Of a stretch of DNA of 32,363 nucleotides, positions 22,301 through 32,153 are shown in pieces (position 1 is the stretch's first letter; each line of letters begins with the position of its first letter). Where the stretch lies: NCBI GenBank assembly GCA_001598975.1, contig BBXU01000973.1, positions 1-32,363 of the forward strand, written 5' to 3'. The notes below the pieces were generated by a model. The model was not told the DNA's origin and searched no databases. It worked only from the letters and a program-made list of their open reading frames with translations. This DNA comes from Parachlorella kessleri. Lineage: Eukaryota > Chlorophyta > Trebouxiophyceae > Chlorellales > Chlorellaceae. A program made the position numbers and the translations under genes.

Positions 22301-25300
22301 GTATTGATTTGGGAGATGCACTGTACAGCACTGCAGACTATGTGTGCTGATTTACGGTTGGGCTGATTGCCTCCGGTCGCGATTTTGTGCAAGTCTGATG
22401 GCTGGGAACTTAGGCAGTCGCTCTCTTCGGCACAGTGCCTCCAACTACTGTCGTCCCATTTTGGCCCTTGCAGCCAAGGCTGCTGCAACTGAGCACACCA
22501 ATGGCCATGCCAATGGGCACACCAATGGTTTTGCGAATGGGCATGGTGATATTGAGGAGGGTGGCCATTCTGGTAATGGCAAGAAGAAGAGCGCTCTGCC
22601 CTTCAAGCCGCTGGCCATGACTTTTAGTGATATCAAGTACAGCGTCCCCATGCCCAAGGTAAGATATGCGTAAGGGGAGGGATGTGGATCGGTGAAAGGC
22701 TTCTGAATTACTGTCACTGTGCTGTGCAGCCTGGGTTGAGGCTCGCTGTTCCACTGTGGCTGGTTGTCAGTGACATGGGCAAGCGGTAGTGGCTTTTGTG
22801 CAGCTTAACCTATGCCAGCTGGCCTGTCGACTCGCTGCAGGGAGCCCAGGTGGCAGCCAGCCAGGATGCCCTCCATGCTGGACAGCTGCTGCTGCTCAAG
22901 GGCATCACTGGTTCCTTCAGGCCTGGCGTGCTCACTGCGCTCATGGGAGCAAGTGGTGCAGGTGTGGTATGGCTAAGGTGGAGGGCCCTGCGTGCCTAGC
23001 TGGTGCAATTGCGCGCTTGACTGGCAGTGTTTTGTAGCTGGATGGATGGTTACACCTAACTCTGCGATGCTTGGATGGTGTCTTGGAACTTGTGGCGATC
23101 AGGTAGGGTACTGCAGGGAAGGTCAAGGTGCGTCCCTTGTGTCTGATGTTGTAAGGTGCTGGCTGTGCAATGAGCGGCAGGGAATACCCAACAGAGTTGC
23201 TGTTGCCTTTGTGCAGGCAAGACTACACTCATGGATGTGTTGGCTGGACGGAAGACAGGTGAGCATATGGAGCTTTTGTGTAAGACAGCCTGCACAGTGA
23301 AGCAGCTCCGAGACCAGTGCTTAAAGTCTGTATATGAGCCTCTCTTCTTAGTAGCGCAGGCGATTAGAAAAATGTGGCAAGTGGTAGCTGACAATTCCGG
23401 CCCACGCAGCCTGCAGCATATGTGATTTTTCGTTACTTGCATTGCCGGCGCAGGTGGCAAGATCACTGGCGACATCCGCATCAATGGCTATCCCCAGAAC
23501 CTCAAGACATTCAACAGAATAGTGGGCTATGTGGAGCAGACCGACGTGCACATCCCTGAGGCCACCGTGCTGGAGGCTCTGCTCTTCAGTGCCCGCCTGC
23601 GCCTGCCATCCGACACGCCAGACAATGTTGTGGTCAAGTTCGTGGACGAGGTATGCTCCCTGGCATGGAGGGTTGATGATCAGTATTGTATGGCTGCTGT
23701 GGCCAAACACGGTTTCTGTGGGCTGGGATATGGTGGGTTGATGCTCATGTTAAAGTCGCTCCAGTGCGCCTCACTCCTAGCAAGCTGCGATCCACACTGA
23801 CCTATATCACGACCAACAGCAGTGACGGGTTGGTGTGCTGCAGATGTTGGATTTGGTTGAACTGACCGGCATTCGCAACGCCCAGGTTGGCACGCCCGGC
23901 TTGTCAGGCCTGTCTGTGGAGCAGCGCAAACGCCTAACCATCGGTGTTGAGCTGGTGGCCAACCCCAGCATTGTGTTCATGGATGAGCCCACCTCTGGCC
24001 TTGATGCCCGCGCTGCCAGCGTGGTTATGCGGGCCGTGCGCAACACCGTCAACACCGGGCGCACTGTCGTGTGCACGTGAGTAGCTGGGGCTGCTGTAGT
24101 GATCGGGGTTGTGGTCCGCATGCCTACATAGGACTGCCTTGGTGTCATTAGCTGTGGGTTTTGCGGACGTAGCTTTTGACAAAGGTGTTGGCTTGAGTTG
24201 TATTAAAAGTCCGCTGCAACACTATTATGCTGGCTCAACTGGCAAGCTGTGGCACTTGCGTTACGCTACGCTGGTATTTCCTCGTGTGCAGGATCCACCA
24301 GCCGTCCCTAGACATCTTCCTGGTAAGTAGTGCCACCATTTGGTCACGCTCTATTGACCAGTCTCTACATGTCCATGTTATGAGCGGATGTTGCAGATGC
24401 AGATTCAATGTGCTGCTGGGTATAGTCTGTGGTTGTTGGGAGGCTTTGTGTACCATAGCATCCGTGGATCGAGACCGCAGCATTGCAAGCATGCTGAATT
24501 TGCCCTTGACACTCACTTGCTCTGCTGCAGGCCTTTGATGAGTTGCTGCTGCTGAAGCGCGGCGGTGAGACCATCTTCAATGGCCCCATGGGCAAGGAGG
24601 CAGGAACTCTCATTGCCTACCTGTCCGCCATCCCGGGTGTGCCGGCCATCAAGCCCAAGTGAGAGCCCTTCAAAGCTTGCTTGTACATCATGTAGCAGGT
24701 TGTGCCTGTCCCATGAAAGTGCTTGATTGAAGACTTCTGTTGCCGAAGGTGTTCACGCCTCAAGGGCTTTCAGCCTGGCTAATGCTGCTGAGGCTAGCCG
24801 CTGAAATTCTCAGTATCTGTGTGGCTGCAGCTACAACCCAGCAAATTACATGCTGGAGGTTTCATCCCCCGAGGGCGAGGCATCCACTGGTCAGAACTTT
24901 GCGGAGATTTACCAGCGCAGCGAGCTGGCAGAGTGAGTGCCCTTCCAATATTGGGGCTAGTGGTCATGATTGCTATTTTGCATAGGTGATGGTTGCTGCA
25001 TCACTTACCATTTTGATGGGAGTGCCTTTTGGTAGGCTTTTGTTCTTCTTTGAAGGTGCAGCCTACCTGCTTCACATGTTATGTGAACAGGACCGCACAT
25101 TGGCGTTGCAGGTCTACTGCAGCTCAGGTTGAGTCCCTTAGCAAGCCCGCGGAGGGAGTTCAGGATCTCAAGTATGAGGACATGCTCGTCAGGTCCTGGA
25201 CTTCTCAGGTGAGGGTGTGCACCGTGTTGGCCATCGTCTGGGCACGGTTATTTTGGCAGTTGCTTGGCATGTTGTCTGATGTCAGGGCGTGAGGTTGATA

Positions 25301-27622
25301 CTGGACAGTCGCTCGGGGGTCGCAAGGAGCAACCTTTTTTGTTCTGTCGGTACCTGTAGGTCAAGGAGCTATTCAAGCGCAACTGGCAGCAGTATGCCCG
25401 TGCATATGACTACAATGTGACCCGCGTCCTTATCACCTTTGTCATCGGGATGTGCTTTGGCACCCTCTTCCAGAACCAGGTGCGGCACAGTGAAGCTGCC
25501 GCTGTGCTGCGAGTTACCGCTTGGGTGCAAGTACATGCTTGTATGGCTTTTTGTAACACCCCAGCGTTTTTGCATGCCTCGGAGCAGTCTGTAGCAAGTT
25601 CCCTTGCTCACTCCCTGGACTCTGCCCTAGTCTGAACTGGCTTGACCTGCATGGATTGTACTGACGTATGCTGATGTGTTGTTTGCAGGGCACGGAGGTC
25701 AATACTTTCAACGGCCTGATCAATGTTGCCGGAGCGTTATACATGAGCGTGCTGTTCCTGGTACGTTTGGCATGGATTTGTTAGCTTGCACTCAATGCAA
25801 TTTGGCGTCTGGTAGGCCAAGCCCTCTGACTGAATTAAAAAGCCTTCACCCGGGGTATATCTTATGCGTACGCTGGTTCTTGGCTGCAGGGCATTTTGGA
25901 CTGCTTTATGGTGCAGAACATCATCCTAGTCCGCAGGTGAGCTGCTAGTATGCCTGAAAACTGGGGCTTGGCTTAACTTGTCTGAGGTGTCGAAGGCGCT
26001 GATCTCTTGGTGGACAGACCCAGGCTCGGTCGGCACAAAGTCCATCGCCTTACATTGCTGAGGCTGGGTTTGCAGGGCTGTGTATTATCGGGAGCATGCT
26101 GCTGGCATGTACAGCGTGGGCCCCTACATTGCCGCGGAGTTCCTGGTGGAGCTCCCTTATGTCCTCTTCCAGAGTGTCATCTACTCCCTCCTCATCTACT
26201 GGTAAGTTGGTGAAGTCGCCCCGGCAGATACTAGGCACTGAGAAGTAAAAAGGAGCTAGCTTGGTTTGAGTGGTACAGGAACGGAACCACCCTATGTCAC
26301 TAGTGCTGGTGGCGGTACAAAGCCGCAACTAAACCTGTTGTTTGTTGCGCGCAGGATGATTGGCTTCGTGGCTGATGCTGGGAAGTTCTTCTGGTGCGTC
26401 TCATCTGTAACTGCAGCTGTTCGCATGCTTTTTCCTCAGTGCGACAAGGCCCTTCCTGCTTGGTCTTGCTGCTGCCATGCACGCTTGGATGCATTGACCA
26501 TGCCTCACCTTGCCGCCGCCTGCATAGGATGGTTGCCATGGCTGCTGACACTGATTCTCTCTGCTGCCTGCTGTAGGTTCTTTATGGTGATGGTGCTCAC
26601 GCTGCTGTACTGGACCTACTTCGGTATCAACAACGTCCATGTCACACCCAATGAAGAGCTGGCCAGGGCCTTGGGCGGCTGTAAGTGTTGTATCGTGCTC
26701 TTTTGAAGGCCAGTCTGGTCAACGGCACAAATCAGTTTATGCTGGAATTGAGTCAGCCAACAAGGGGAACTGCATCGGGCAATGTCTCGCTGACATCTAG
26801 ACTGCCTGGACAGCAGCTGCTAGCAATGCTCATCAGTACAAGTTGCCATATCCTCTTCCCTGGCTGGCTGCAGTCAGCTTTGGGTTTGTCAACTTGTTCT
26901 GCGGCTTCCTGAAGCCCAGGAGCGCCATCCCCAAGGGCTGGATCTGGATGTATTGGTAAGCCGTGCCCAGTGATCACCCTCTGCTTGAAACGAGCCAGCG
27001 TTTGCCGAACGTGGGAGCACCCACCAGCGAGCATGGAAATTGCAGCATGGTTCTACAGCAGCTTAAACAGATCGAGCTCCGCTGTCACCCCAGCACTGCT
27101 TTGTTGACCCGTGGTTAGGTTTGGAGTGCCATGCCTCTGTGTTGCAGGATCAACCCGCTGTCTTACACCCTTTATGCCCTGGTGGTGGGTCAGCTGGGTG
27201 ACAATGACTCTCTCATGTATGGAACCGGCATCAACGGGGTGAGTGCACAACTATGTTGATGCTGTTGGAGATTTCGTCTTAAACCCTGGGGCTTCACCTT
27301 GGATATGGATCACGCCATGTATTGTCGTCTCTCTTGAGGGCAAAACAGCTCGTGTATGAAGCACGTTGCTGTTGTTGGTACTGCCTGTTCTTTGTGACAG
27401 AGATGCCTGCACTAGATACAAGACGAACACTTGCTCACCTTCTATCTCTCTTGGCTCTTGGGCGTCTTGCAGGTGCAGACAGTGTCTGGTTTTGTAGAGG
27501 ACTACTTTGGCTACAAATGGAATTTCAGGTGGTGGTGCATCCTCATCATGGTGGCCTACATCTTCTTCTTCTTCTTCACCAGCCTGCTTTCCCTGAAGAA
27601 GCTCAACTGGCAAAATCGCTAA
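16327..27622 (+). CDS. Full-size PDR-type ABCG transporter (pleiotropic drug resistance family)
   Basis: This is a plasma-membrane-type ATP-driven exporter with the reverse (NBD-TMD)x2 layout. Thirty-eight exons sum to 4377 nt (1458 aa), with every junction in frame. Exon starts: 16327, 16608, 16933, 17255, 17640, 17997, 18402, 18610, 18776, 19066, 19312, 19693, 20056, 20343, 20645, 20950, 21233, 21458, 21848, 22163, 22474, 22841, 23217, 23454, 23844, 24292, 24531, 24831, 25112, 25360, 25689, 25890, 26076, 26355, 26577, 26874, 27148, 27473. NBD1: Walker A GPPGSGKS (177-184), Q-loop AYVSQVDQ, signature ISGGQKKR, Walker B VLFADE (342/343), LLQPQPE where the switch His would be. NBD2: Walker A GASGAGKTT (901-909), Q-loop GYVEQTD, signature LSVEQRKR (from 1008), Walker [12 protein letters not shown], switch IHQP (His 1065). 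TMD1 covers roughly exons 13-19 and TMD2 exons 30-38. Plant PDR hallmarks include [20 protein letters not shown] and [15 protein letters not shown]. The substrate cannot be read from sequence. Start and stop are both inside the window. Confidence 0.95.
18851..19065 (+). other. GC-AG intron 9 of the ABC transporter
   Basis: Donor CATGCAG|GCAAGT, acceptor CCTGCAG|GGC. Joining gives [18 protein letters not shown], matching the conserved PDR order. The alternative GT two codons on would shift the frame. Confidence 0.88.
19566..19651 (+). repeat. Perfect 41-bp tandem duplication in ABC intron 11
   Basis: The unit beginning aagtgacgcgacagctgg occurs at 19566-19606 and again, identically, at 19607-19647. 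Four bases of a third copy (aagt) follow. It lies in intron 11, 41 bp from the exon 12 acceptor. Complete identity implies a very recent event. Confidence 0.9.
21633..21847 (+). other. GC-AG intron 18 of the ABC transporter
   Basis: Donor AATAG|GCAAGT, acceptor GCTGCAG|GGATTAC. Joining in phase 2 gives [19 protein letters not shown]. The nearby GT gives the wrong phase. Confidence 0.85.
22474..22658 (+). other. Asn-Gly-His repeat linker between the two ABC halves
   Basis: Exon 21 encodes the linker before NBD2. It holds a degenerate repeat ([18 protein letters not shown]) built from aatgg(g/c)ca-type units, then a Gly-rich and Lys-rich stretch ([17 protein letters not shown]). The exon then enters the conserved NBD2 lead-in [14 protein letters not shown]. 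Linkers of this type are usually disordered and fast-evolving. The repeat gives five His residues in under 30 residues, so weak metal binding is possible but unproven. Confidence 0.7.
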
Positions 27623-27952
27623 GGCGGCGGAGGGGATGGAGGGCGCTGCAAACTTTGCGCAAGCCTTACACTTAGCCTTTGTATGGAACAGCCACCTGAA
27701 TCTATTTAATGGCCTTGTCTTGCTGGACCCCATGATGTATGTGTGCCACTGATACCTGCAAGGAGAACACGCATGGGATTAATTTGGATCTTTGTCCTAT
27801 CTGTTTAGCTTGAATGCCTTCCTTTATTTCAGACATTGATCTCACTGCCTCGGCTATGTGTGTGCTTCCTGATTGGTTATGGTGCTGAAATGGCTTTCTG
27901 TAGTTCTTTGAGGATTGGGACAAAGCGTAGTGCTGGGTGTTCGCGATCAGGC

Positions 27953-27957
27953 TGTAA
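27953..27957 (+). terminator. Candidate TGTAA polyadenylation signal for the ABC transporter
   Basis: This is the first TGTAA after the stop codon, 331 nt downstream. That distance is ordinary for a green-algal 3' UTR. Confidence 0.5.
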
Positions 27958-28067
27958 TCCTGAGATTTCTTTAAGTACTTGAGAGTCAAGACGGGGGTCC
28001 CCCCTGCGTGGCAAGTGTGAGGTTGTATGGCATACATGTCTGCATTACGTAAAGACATCAATATCTC

Positions 28068-28072
28068 TTACA
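28068..28072 (-). terminator. Candidate TGTAA polyadenylation signal for the YjbQ-like gene
   Basis: The plus strand reads ttaca, which is TGTAA on the minus strand, about 470 nt past the stop codon. I saw no closer copy. Confidence 0.4.
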
Positions 28073-28539
28073 ACGCACTGCAGCCGGCATGCAAGCCGGA
28101 TCTTAGCCTGCCTACCCTTCAACAACAGCAGCAGTACCCACATGGCCATACTGGAACATTAAAGTGCTGGTGTAGACACCCACCACCTACCCTTTCCCCA
28201 ACACTTAGGTTGTAGGCCTGCTATATGCCACCGTCTGAAGTTTCGAGGCACGCTTGAAATATGTGCTTGTCGCCCCATATGCTGCTCTCTCCTGAACCCC
28301 TACCTCATCCAAGGACCCGGGGAGTTGCACTGCTTGGGCATCGTGCCAACATGCTGTGCTTCCCTTGCACGCCGCCTGCCAGACCCAGCTTGACTAGACA
28401 TGGATCATACTCCTATCGCCAGTAGTCCAAGAAGTATAGGACAGAAGGCCATACATGATGCAAGGAAGAAGCTAAATGCAGAAGCTAAGGCACTGGTTAA
28501 GTAGACTAGCCCTGCCAAGCTTAATCCATCTGCAATCAC

Positions 28540-30050
28540 TCAGCTGGTAGCAGCTTGTGTACCCACGAGCTGCAGCCCAACTGTGCGCTGACGAGCGCCA
28601 TCCAGTTCCACCAGCATGATGGACTGCAGACATGGCAAGGAAGTCCGACACTGGTGTCTATTATCATCGGCCCCGACCCTATGGTCGAGATATATGTCAC
28701 AAGCCACAAATTGCCTCTCCTTTGGCTGCGATCTAGCATCCGACCACCGATCCGTCTCTGCAAGTCCGGCGCAGTGCTTCTAACTGACACGCCAGCAGCT
28801 TTAGCCTGGGGCTCCAGCTCACCTGCCATGTGCCGAGTGCAAGCTTGCCGGCAGTGATTGGCACAGTCTCCGAGTTGCCCAGCACCATGGACAGCAGGTG
28901 GGAGTGTGCGTTCTGGGGCTCCTGCGCCGCCCTGCAGCACAAGTCGGGACCATGCCGGCCCTTAGCGCGACCACTTGCCAAGAACGTGCTTTCTGGGCAT
29001 TTATAGGGATGGGCATGTTTCTGCTGCTGGATACGCTGGATCCGCGATGACAGTTAGGATGCATTTATATGGCGAGGCGATGCGGGCTGTGGTGATGGGA
29101 GAAGTAGCATGAGCAAAGGATGTCGCCTGATGGCATCATGCTAGCCCGGTGGTTCGCCCCCCCCCCCCCCACCCCCACACACACACACCCTTCTCCCCCA
29201 ACATACACATTCCCACCCTCACCCCACAGCATCCCTCTGTCCTCAAGAGGCTGGGGACACCAGCTTCCTCACCATGCCTCCCAGCCACCCGGCCAGTCAG
29301 GTGGAGCCTCCCTGTAGTGCAAATCGTTGTGCAGGTATGGCTGACTGGGTGGCGCAAGCTTGTGTAGAAACTGCACAAAGGTAGCAAGTGAAAGCAGCCA
29401 TCGTGTAGCCAGAGTGCAGCTACACATCGCCTGATCACACAGTGCCGCAATACCCAAGCGTAGTCCGCAGCCGTCCAGGGGCGATGCCTCACATGAGGAT
29501 GGTGAGCAGGGTGGGTGATTTGCTCAGGCGGGACATTTTTCATCAATGCCACTGCACCATACCCATGCCCTGGATTGCCGGGTGGTCTGGTACTGTACCT
29601 GGCGAATGTCATCTAATAGCCGTGCCTCACACTCATTAATAGCTATTGCTGTAGTGGTGTGCCGACTCAGCACGTTTACAAACCCCTCTTGCACACCAAG
29701 CCGCTCCACCTCGGCTTTGACCTGCATGTGGAGCAGGCGCCCAGCTGTGGGGACGTGAGGGCTAGCTCGCTAGTTCCGTGTATTAGGCTACACGTGGCCA
29801 CAGTGGACAAATGTTGTGCAAACCAGCGCATTTGGTGTGCCTGTGGGGTGATATCGACAACGTGGATGCCTGGCTTGGTCTCCAGAGAGAGCTGGGTGTA
29901 GTGGAAGACCTGCTGGCCAGCGTTTGTGGGTACCACCGCTGGTAGAGCCCTTGCAGGAGCTAGTACTGTTTGGTGTCGCGCTCTTGCTGCTGAGGAAAGC
30001 CAGCACGGACTGGCACTGGTCTTGACAAGGTTGAGTCTATGTGCGTGCAT
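28540..30050 (-). CDS. YjbQ/UPF0047 family protein with an organelle-targeting-like extension
   Basis: Exons in gene order: 29841-30050, 29599-29721, 29273-29370, 28823-28931, 28540-28623, totalling 624 nt (207 aa). The family motifs appear in order: VFHYTQLSLETKPGIHVVDI then TPQ, RHTTTAIAINECE (His 91, Glu 100), LAPPSQPYLHNDLHYRE (His 125), EPQNAHSHLLSMVLGN (His 153/155), GKLALGTWQ and IMLVELDGARQRTV. The clustered His residues are the conserved metal or active-site positions of this fold. Bacterial members (YjbQ) have been reported to have thiamine-phosphate synthase side activity, but the true role is unsettled. The first 47 residues are an extension absent from bacterial members. There is no Asp or Glu in the first 56 positions, and Ala, Ser, Arg and Thr are enriched, as in plastid or mitochondrial transit peptides. 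The first intron needs a GC donor. The gene is divergent from the TMEM120-like gene. Confidence 0.88.
29157..29190 (-). other. G-run plus GT repeat in the sense strand of a YjbQ-gene intron
   Basis: The plus strand has 14 C (29157-29170) followed by a short C-run and an (AC)n tract. In the minus-strand transcript this reads as a GT repeat and a long G-run, about 80-115 nt after the exon 3 donor. It is the second such tract in this window on the transcribed sense side of a minus-strand gene. Confidence 0.5.
29722..29840 (-). other. Probable GC-AG intron 1 of the YjbQ-like gene
   Basis: Family conservation requires HVVDITPQ to join VKAEVERLGVQEG directly. That places the donor at CCACAG|GCACAC and the acceptor at CATGCAG|GTC, both in phase 0. 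The donor matches consensus poorly past the GC. No in-frame GT donor keeps the conserved TPQ. Confidence 0.6.
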
Positions 30051-30974
30051 GGCTGCGACAGATCAGGGACAATCTAAGCCTTGGTTTAACTGTTTATCTG
30101 CAAACTCTGCGATAACAACGACTGGAGCCTATCCGAAGCGCAGGTGGGAACGGGCGCTGCCGCCAGCAATGTCCTAGCTGCAAGATGTCACCTGTACTCC
30201 TCACCTCTCCCATAACTTTACAAAACTCACAATACCATGATTGACAGCTCAACCACCTATCCAGACAAAGCCTGCGTGCAAGTCAGTGACCGATTGGTGC
30301 GGCTCCAGTGATGGAACTGATAAACATTCAGAACAAATGCAAAACCTTGAACATGAGCCGAACGTGTGCAGACACCATCACCAAGACCCTTGCCTTCCCT
30401 GCAGTCTCCTGAAATGGTTGCTGCGCAGCTGAGGTGGCAAGAGCGATCAAGACATAGCAATGGAAGGGAGTTTGTGGATTGATTCATTCGAAGAAGCCCA
30501 AACCCAGGGTGTGCAAACAAACCCAGGAAGCTGGGTGCGTCTCGGTGATCTGGACTTGCCAGGTTGCACAAGAGAGAGCCCCTGCGCGGTATGGCCAGCG
30601 AGGTGAGGAAGCTTGATCGGAATCTGTTCTTGGGGGCCTCAAGCTGCCCGGACTCCATAGTGACCCCCACATGACACCTAAACGGAATCCCTGCAGGCCG
30701 GAGATGCCCTCAAGGCAGCCGAACACTTGGCTACAGAGGCGTGAGTTGGGTGGGGTGGGGGTCCAGCCCTGCTTGCACTGCACTAAGGGGACCGGTACAG
30801 CCTTGCGCCCAGTGTGCTCACTTGCTTCTTCACCTGGCGCACTGGACAGGAAGGCCCGGACATAGCGTAAGGTGAAATGAGCACGCTGTCAGGGTAGCGA
30901 TTCGGCATCAAGAGAGCCCCGCACTGCCCGCGAGGATGCAGACGGAGCCTCAGCCAACGGGTGGCTGTTTACAG
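30051..30974. promoter_or_regulatory. Divergent promoter region between the YjbQ-like (-) and TMEM120-like (+) genes
   Basis: No complete gene is supported here. The region must hold both promoters and the missing first exon or exons of the TMEM120-like gene. The minus-strand open frame at about 30257-30670 has no family features and no splice context. A candidate mini-exon for the TMEM120-like gene lies at 30877-30893. Confidence 0.4.
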
Positions 30975-32153
30975 CAAGAAGCTCTCATCCGAGGGGGAGA
31001 CGCTAGCGGAGGATGTGACTTCACTCTGCAAGCGCCTGGACAAGGCACTAAAGGACGCCACCTACAAGCTGGGCACCCAAGGCCCAGACGGCGGCAGTGG
31101 CAGCACTGAGGCTGAGGCCGTCGCGGCGGCGGAGGGCTCTGAGGAGGAAGACCAGCAGCGTGAGGATGGGTGGGTGCCGGTGGTGAAGGAGCTGGAGGCG
31201 GCGCGCAACATCATCTACGGCAACGGAGTTGGAGGCGACCTGTGAGTAGGCAGCCAGGGTGGCGCACTGGCACTCGGGCCGCCCCAGGCTGCGCATCTCA
31301 GGCCCTCCCCCAGGGTGGGGATGGCCGCTCTTTCAACCTTGGTGCAGAAACTCACCGCTGTCTGCTTGTGGGGCCTTGCTGCTGCGCTGCTGTCCAAGCC
31401 ACACTTGTGCTACTTGCTGTTCAGATGGGGGTCAGGTTGTTTCGGCTGCCTCGGCAAGCCCTAGCTGCATGACTGCCTGGCTGGCTGGGGCACACAGGGC
31501 ACACCACCCCCAGCAGGTGTGTTGCTAGGCACAAGTCCTCATGTCCCCCTTATCGTTCTGTAGGCGCAAGTTCATGAAGATCCGCCGCCCCGCCATCCTG
31601 TCCTTCCTGCTGGGCGTGTCCACCTACGTGGTGACGGTGCGCAAGGAGCAGTCGCTGAAGCTGAAGGAGGAGTACCACGGGTTCAGGACCCGCAGCGCCT
31701 ACACCATCCTGGGGCTGGCCTCGGCGCTGCACGTGGGGCTGCGGCGGGCGCGGGCGCGGGCAGCGGCGTCGGAGGAGTTCAGCCTGACGCCCATCGTGAC
31801 GGTAGGTAGAGACCCCTCAGCTGGTGGTACTGACAGAGCAAGCAGTGTGCTCCTGTCTGCTGTCCCATGCAAGTAGTGTGTTTACGTATGCTGTCCTGGT
31901 GGGGAGGCTTGTCTGGGGCCGGAGGTGTCAGTCAGTACAGAGGTCGCGAGCCTGCAACCTGTCCTGCATGCTTTGCCCGTCCCAAGGAGTAGGAGGCACC
32001 TGAGCCATGGAAGGCGTGCGCACCCAGGTACTGCAGTTGGGTTGTGCTGCAGGTGGGCACCCAGCTGTTCTTGTGCTGGTTCCTGTACTACTACACCGCG
32101 GCCGCCTTGCGGGAGAGCGTGCTGCGCATGAACGGCAGCCACATCCGCCCCTG
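30975..32153 (+). CDS. TMEM120/TMPIT-like membrane protein, 5' portion (3' end beyond window; first exon unresolved)
   Basis: Supported exons: 30975-31241, 31564-31801 and 32053-32153, joined in phase 2 then 0, with a further GT donor (ctg|gtaagc) leading off the window. The N-terminal part is a coiled-coil-like region (KKLSSEGETLAEDVTSL, KRLDKALKDATYKLG) with an acidic linker. The membrane part begins with FMKIRRPAILSFLLGVSTY, then KLKEEYHGFRTRSAYTILGL, then VGTQLFLCWFLYYYTAAALR and ESVLRMNGSHIRPW, which is the diagnostic LRExxLxxNGSxIxxWW motif of TMEM120 and plant TMPIT proteins. Animal TMEM120A (TACAN) was proposed as a mechanosensitive channel, but its fold resembles fatty-acid elongases with bound CoA, so lipid metabolism is equally likely. 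The start is open. No in-frame ATG precedes the first exon within its frame. A 17-nt exon at 30877-30893 (MSTLSG after joining) fits the phase but has a weak donor. Confidence 0.85.

Larger units (their letters stand above)
27623..28539. other. Convergent intergenic region between the ABC transporter (+) and YjbQ-like gene (-)
   Basis: No gene is supported. A plus-strand TGTAA and a minus-strand TGTAA lie only about 110 bp apart, so the two 3' UTRs should nearly meet and together fill most of this stretch. Confidence 0.5.

Noticed and set aside
16327..27622. Possibility of two adjacent half-size ABC genes
   Set aside because: The frame runs continuously from TMD1 through the linker exon into NBD2, with no stop, poly(A) signal or start codon context in between, and the whole matches full-size PDR proteins.
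29120..29612. Open frames over the C-run and CA repeat
   Set aside because: They cover an intron and low-complexity sequence. The real exon here (29273-29370) is on the minus strand in another frame.
30257..30670. Minus-strand open frame of 137 codons between the YjbQ-like and TMEM120-like genes
   Set aside because: No conserved motif, and it lies in a divergent promoter region.
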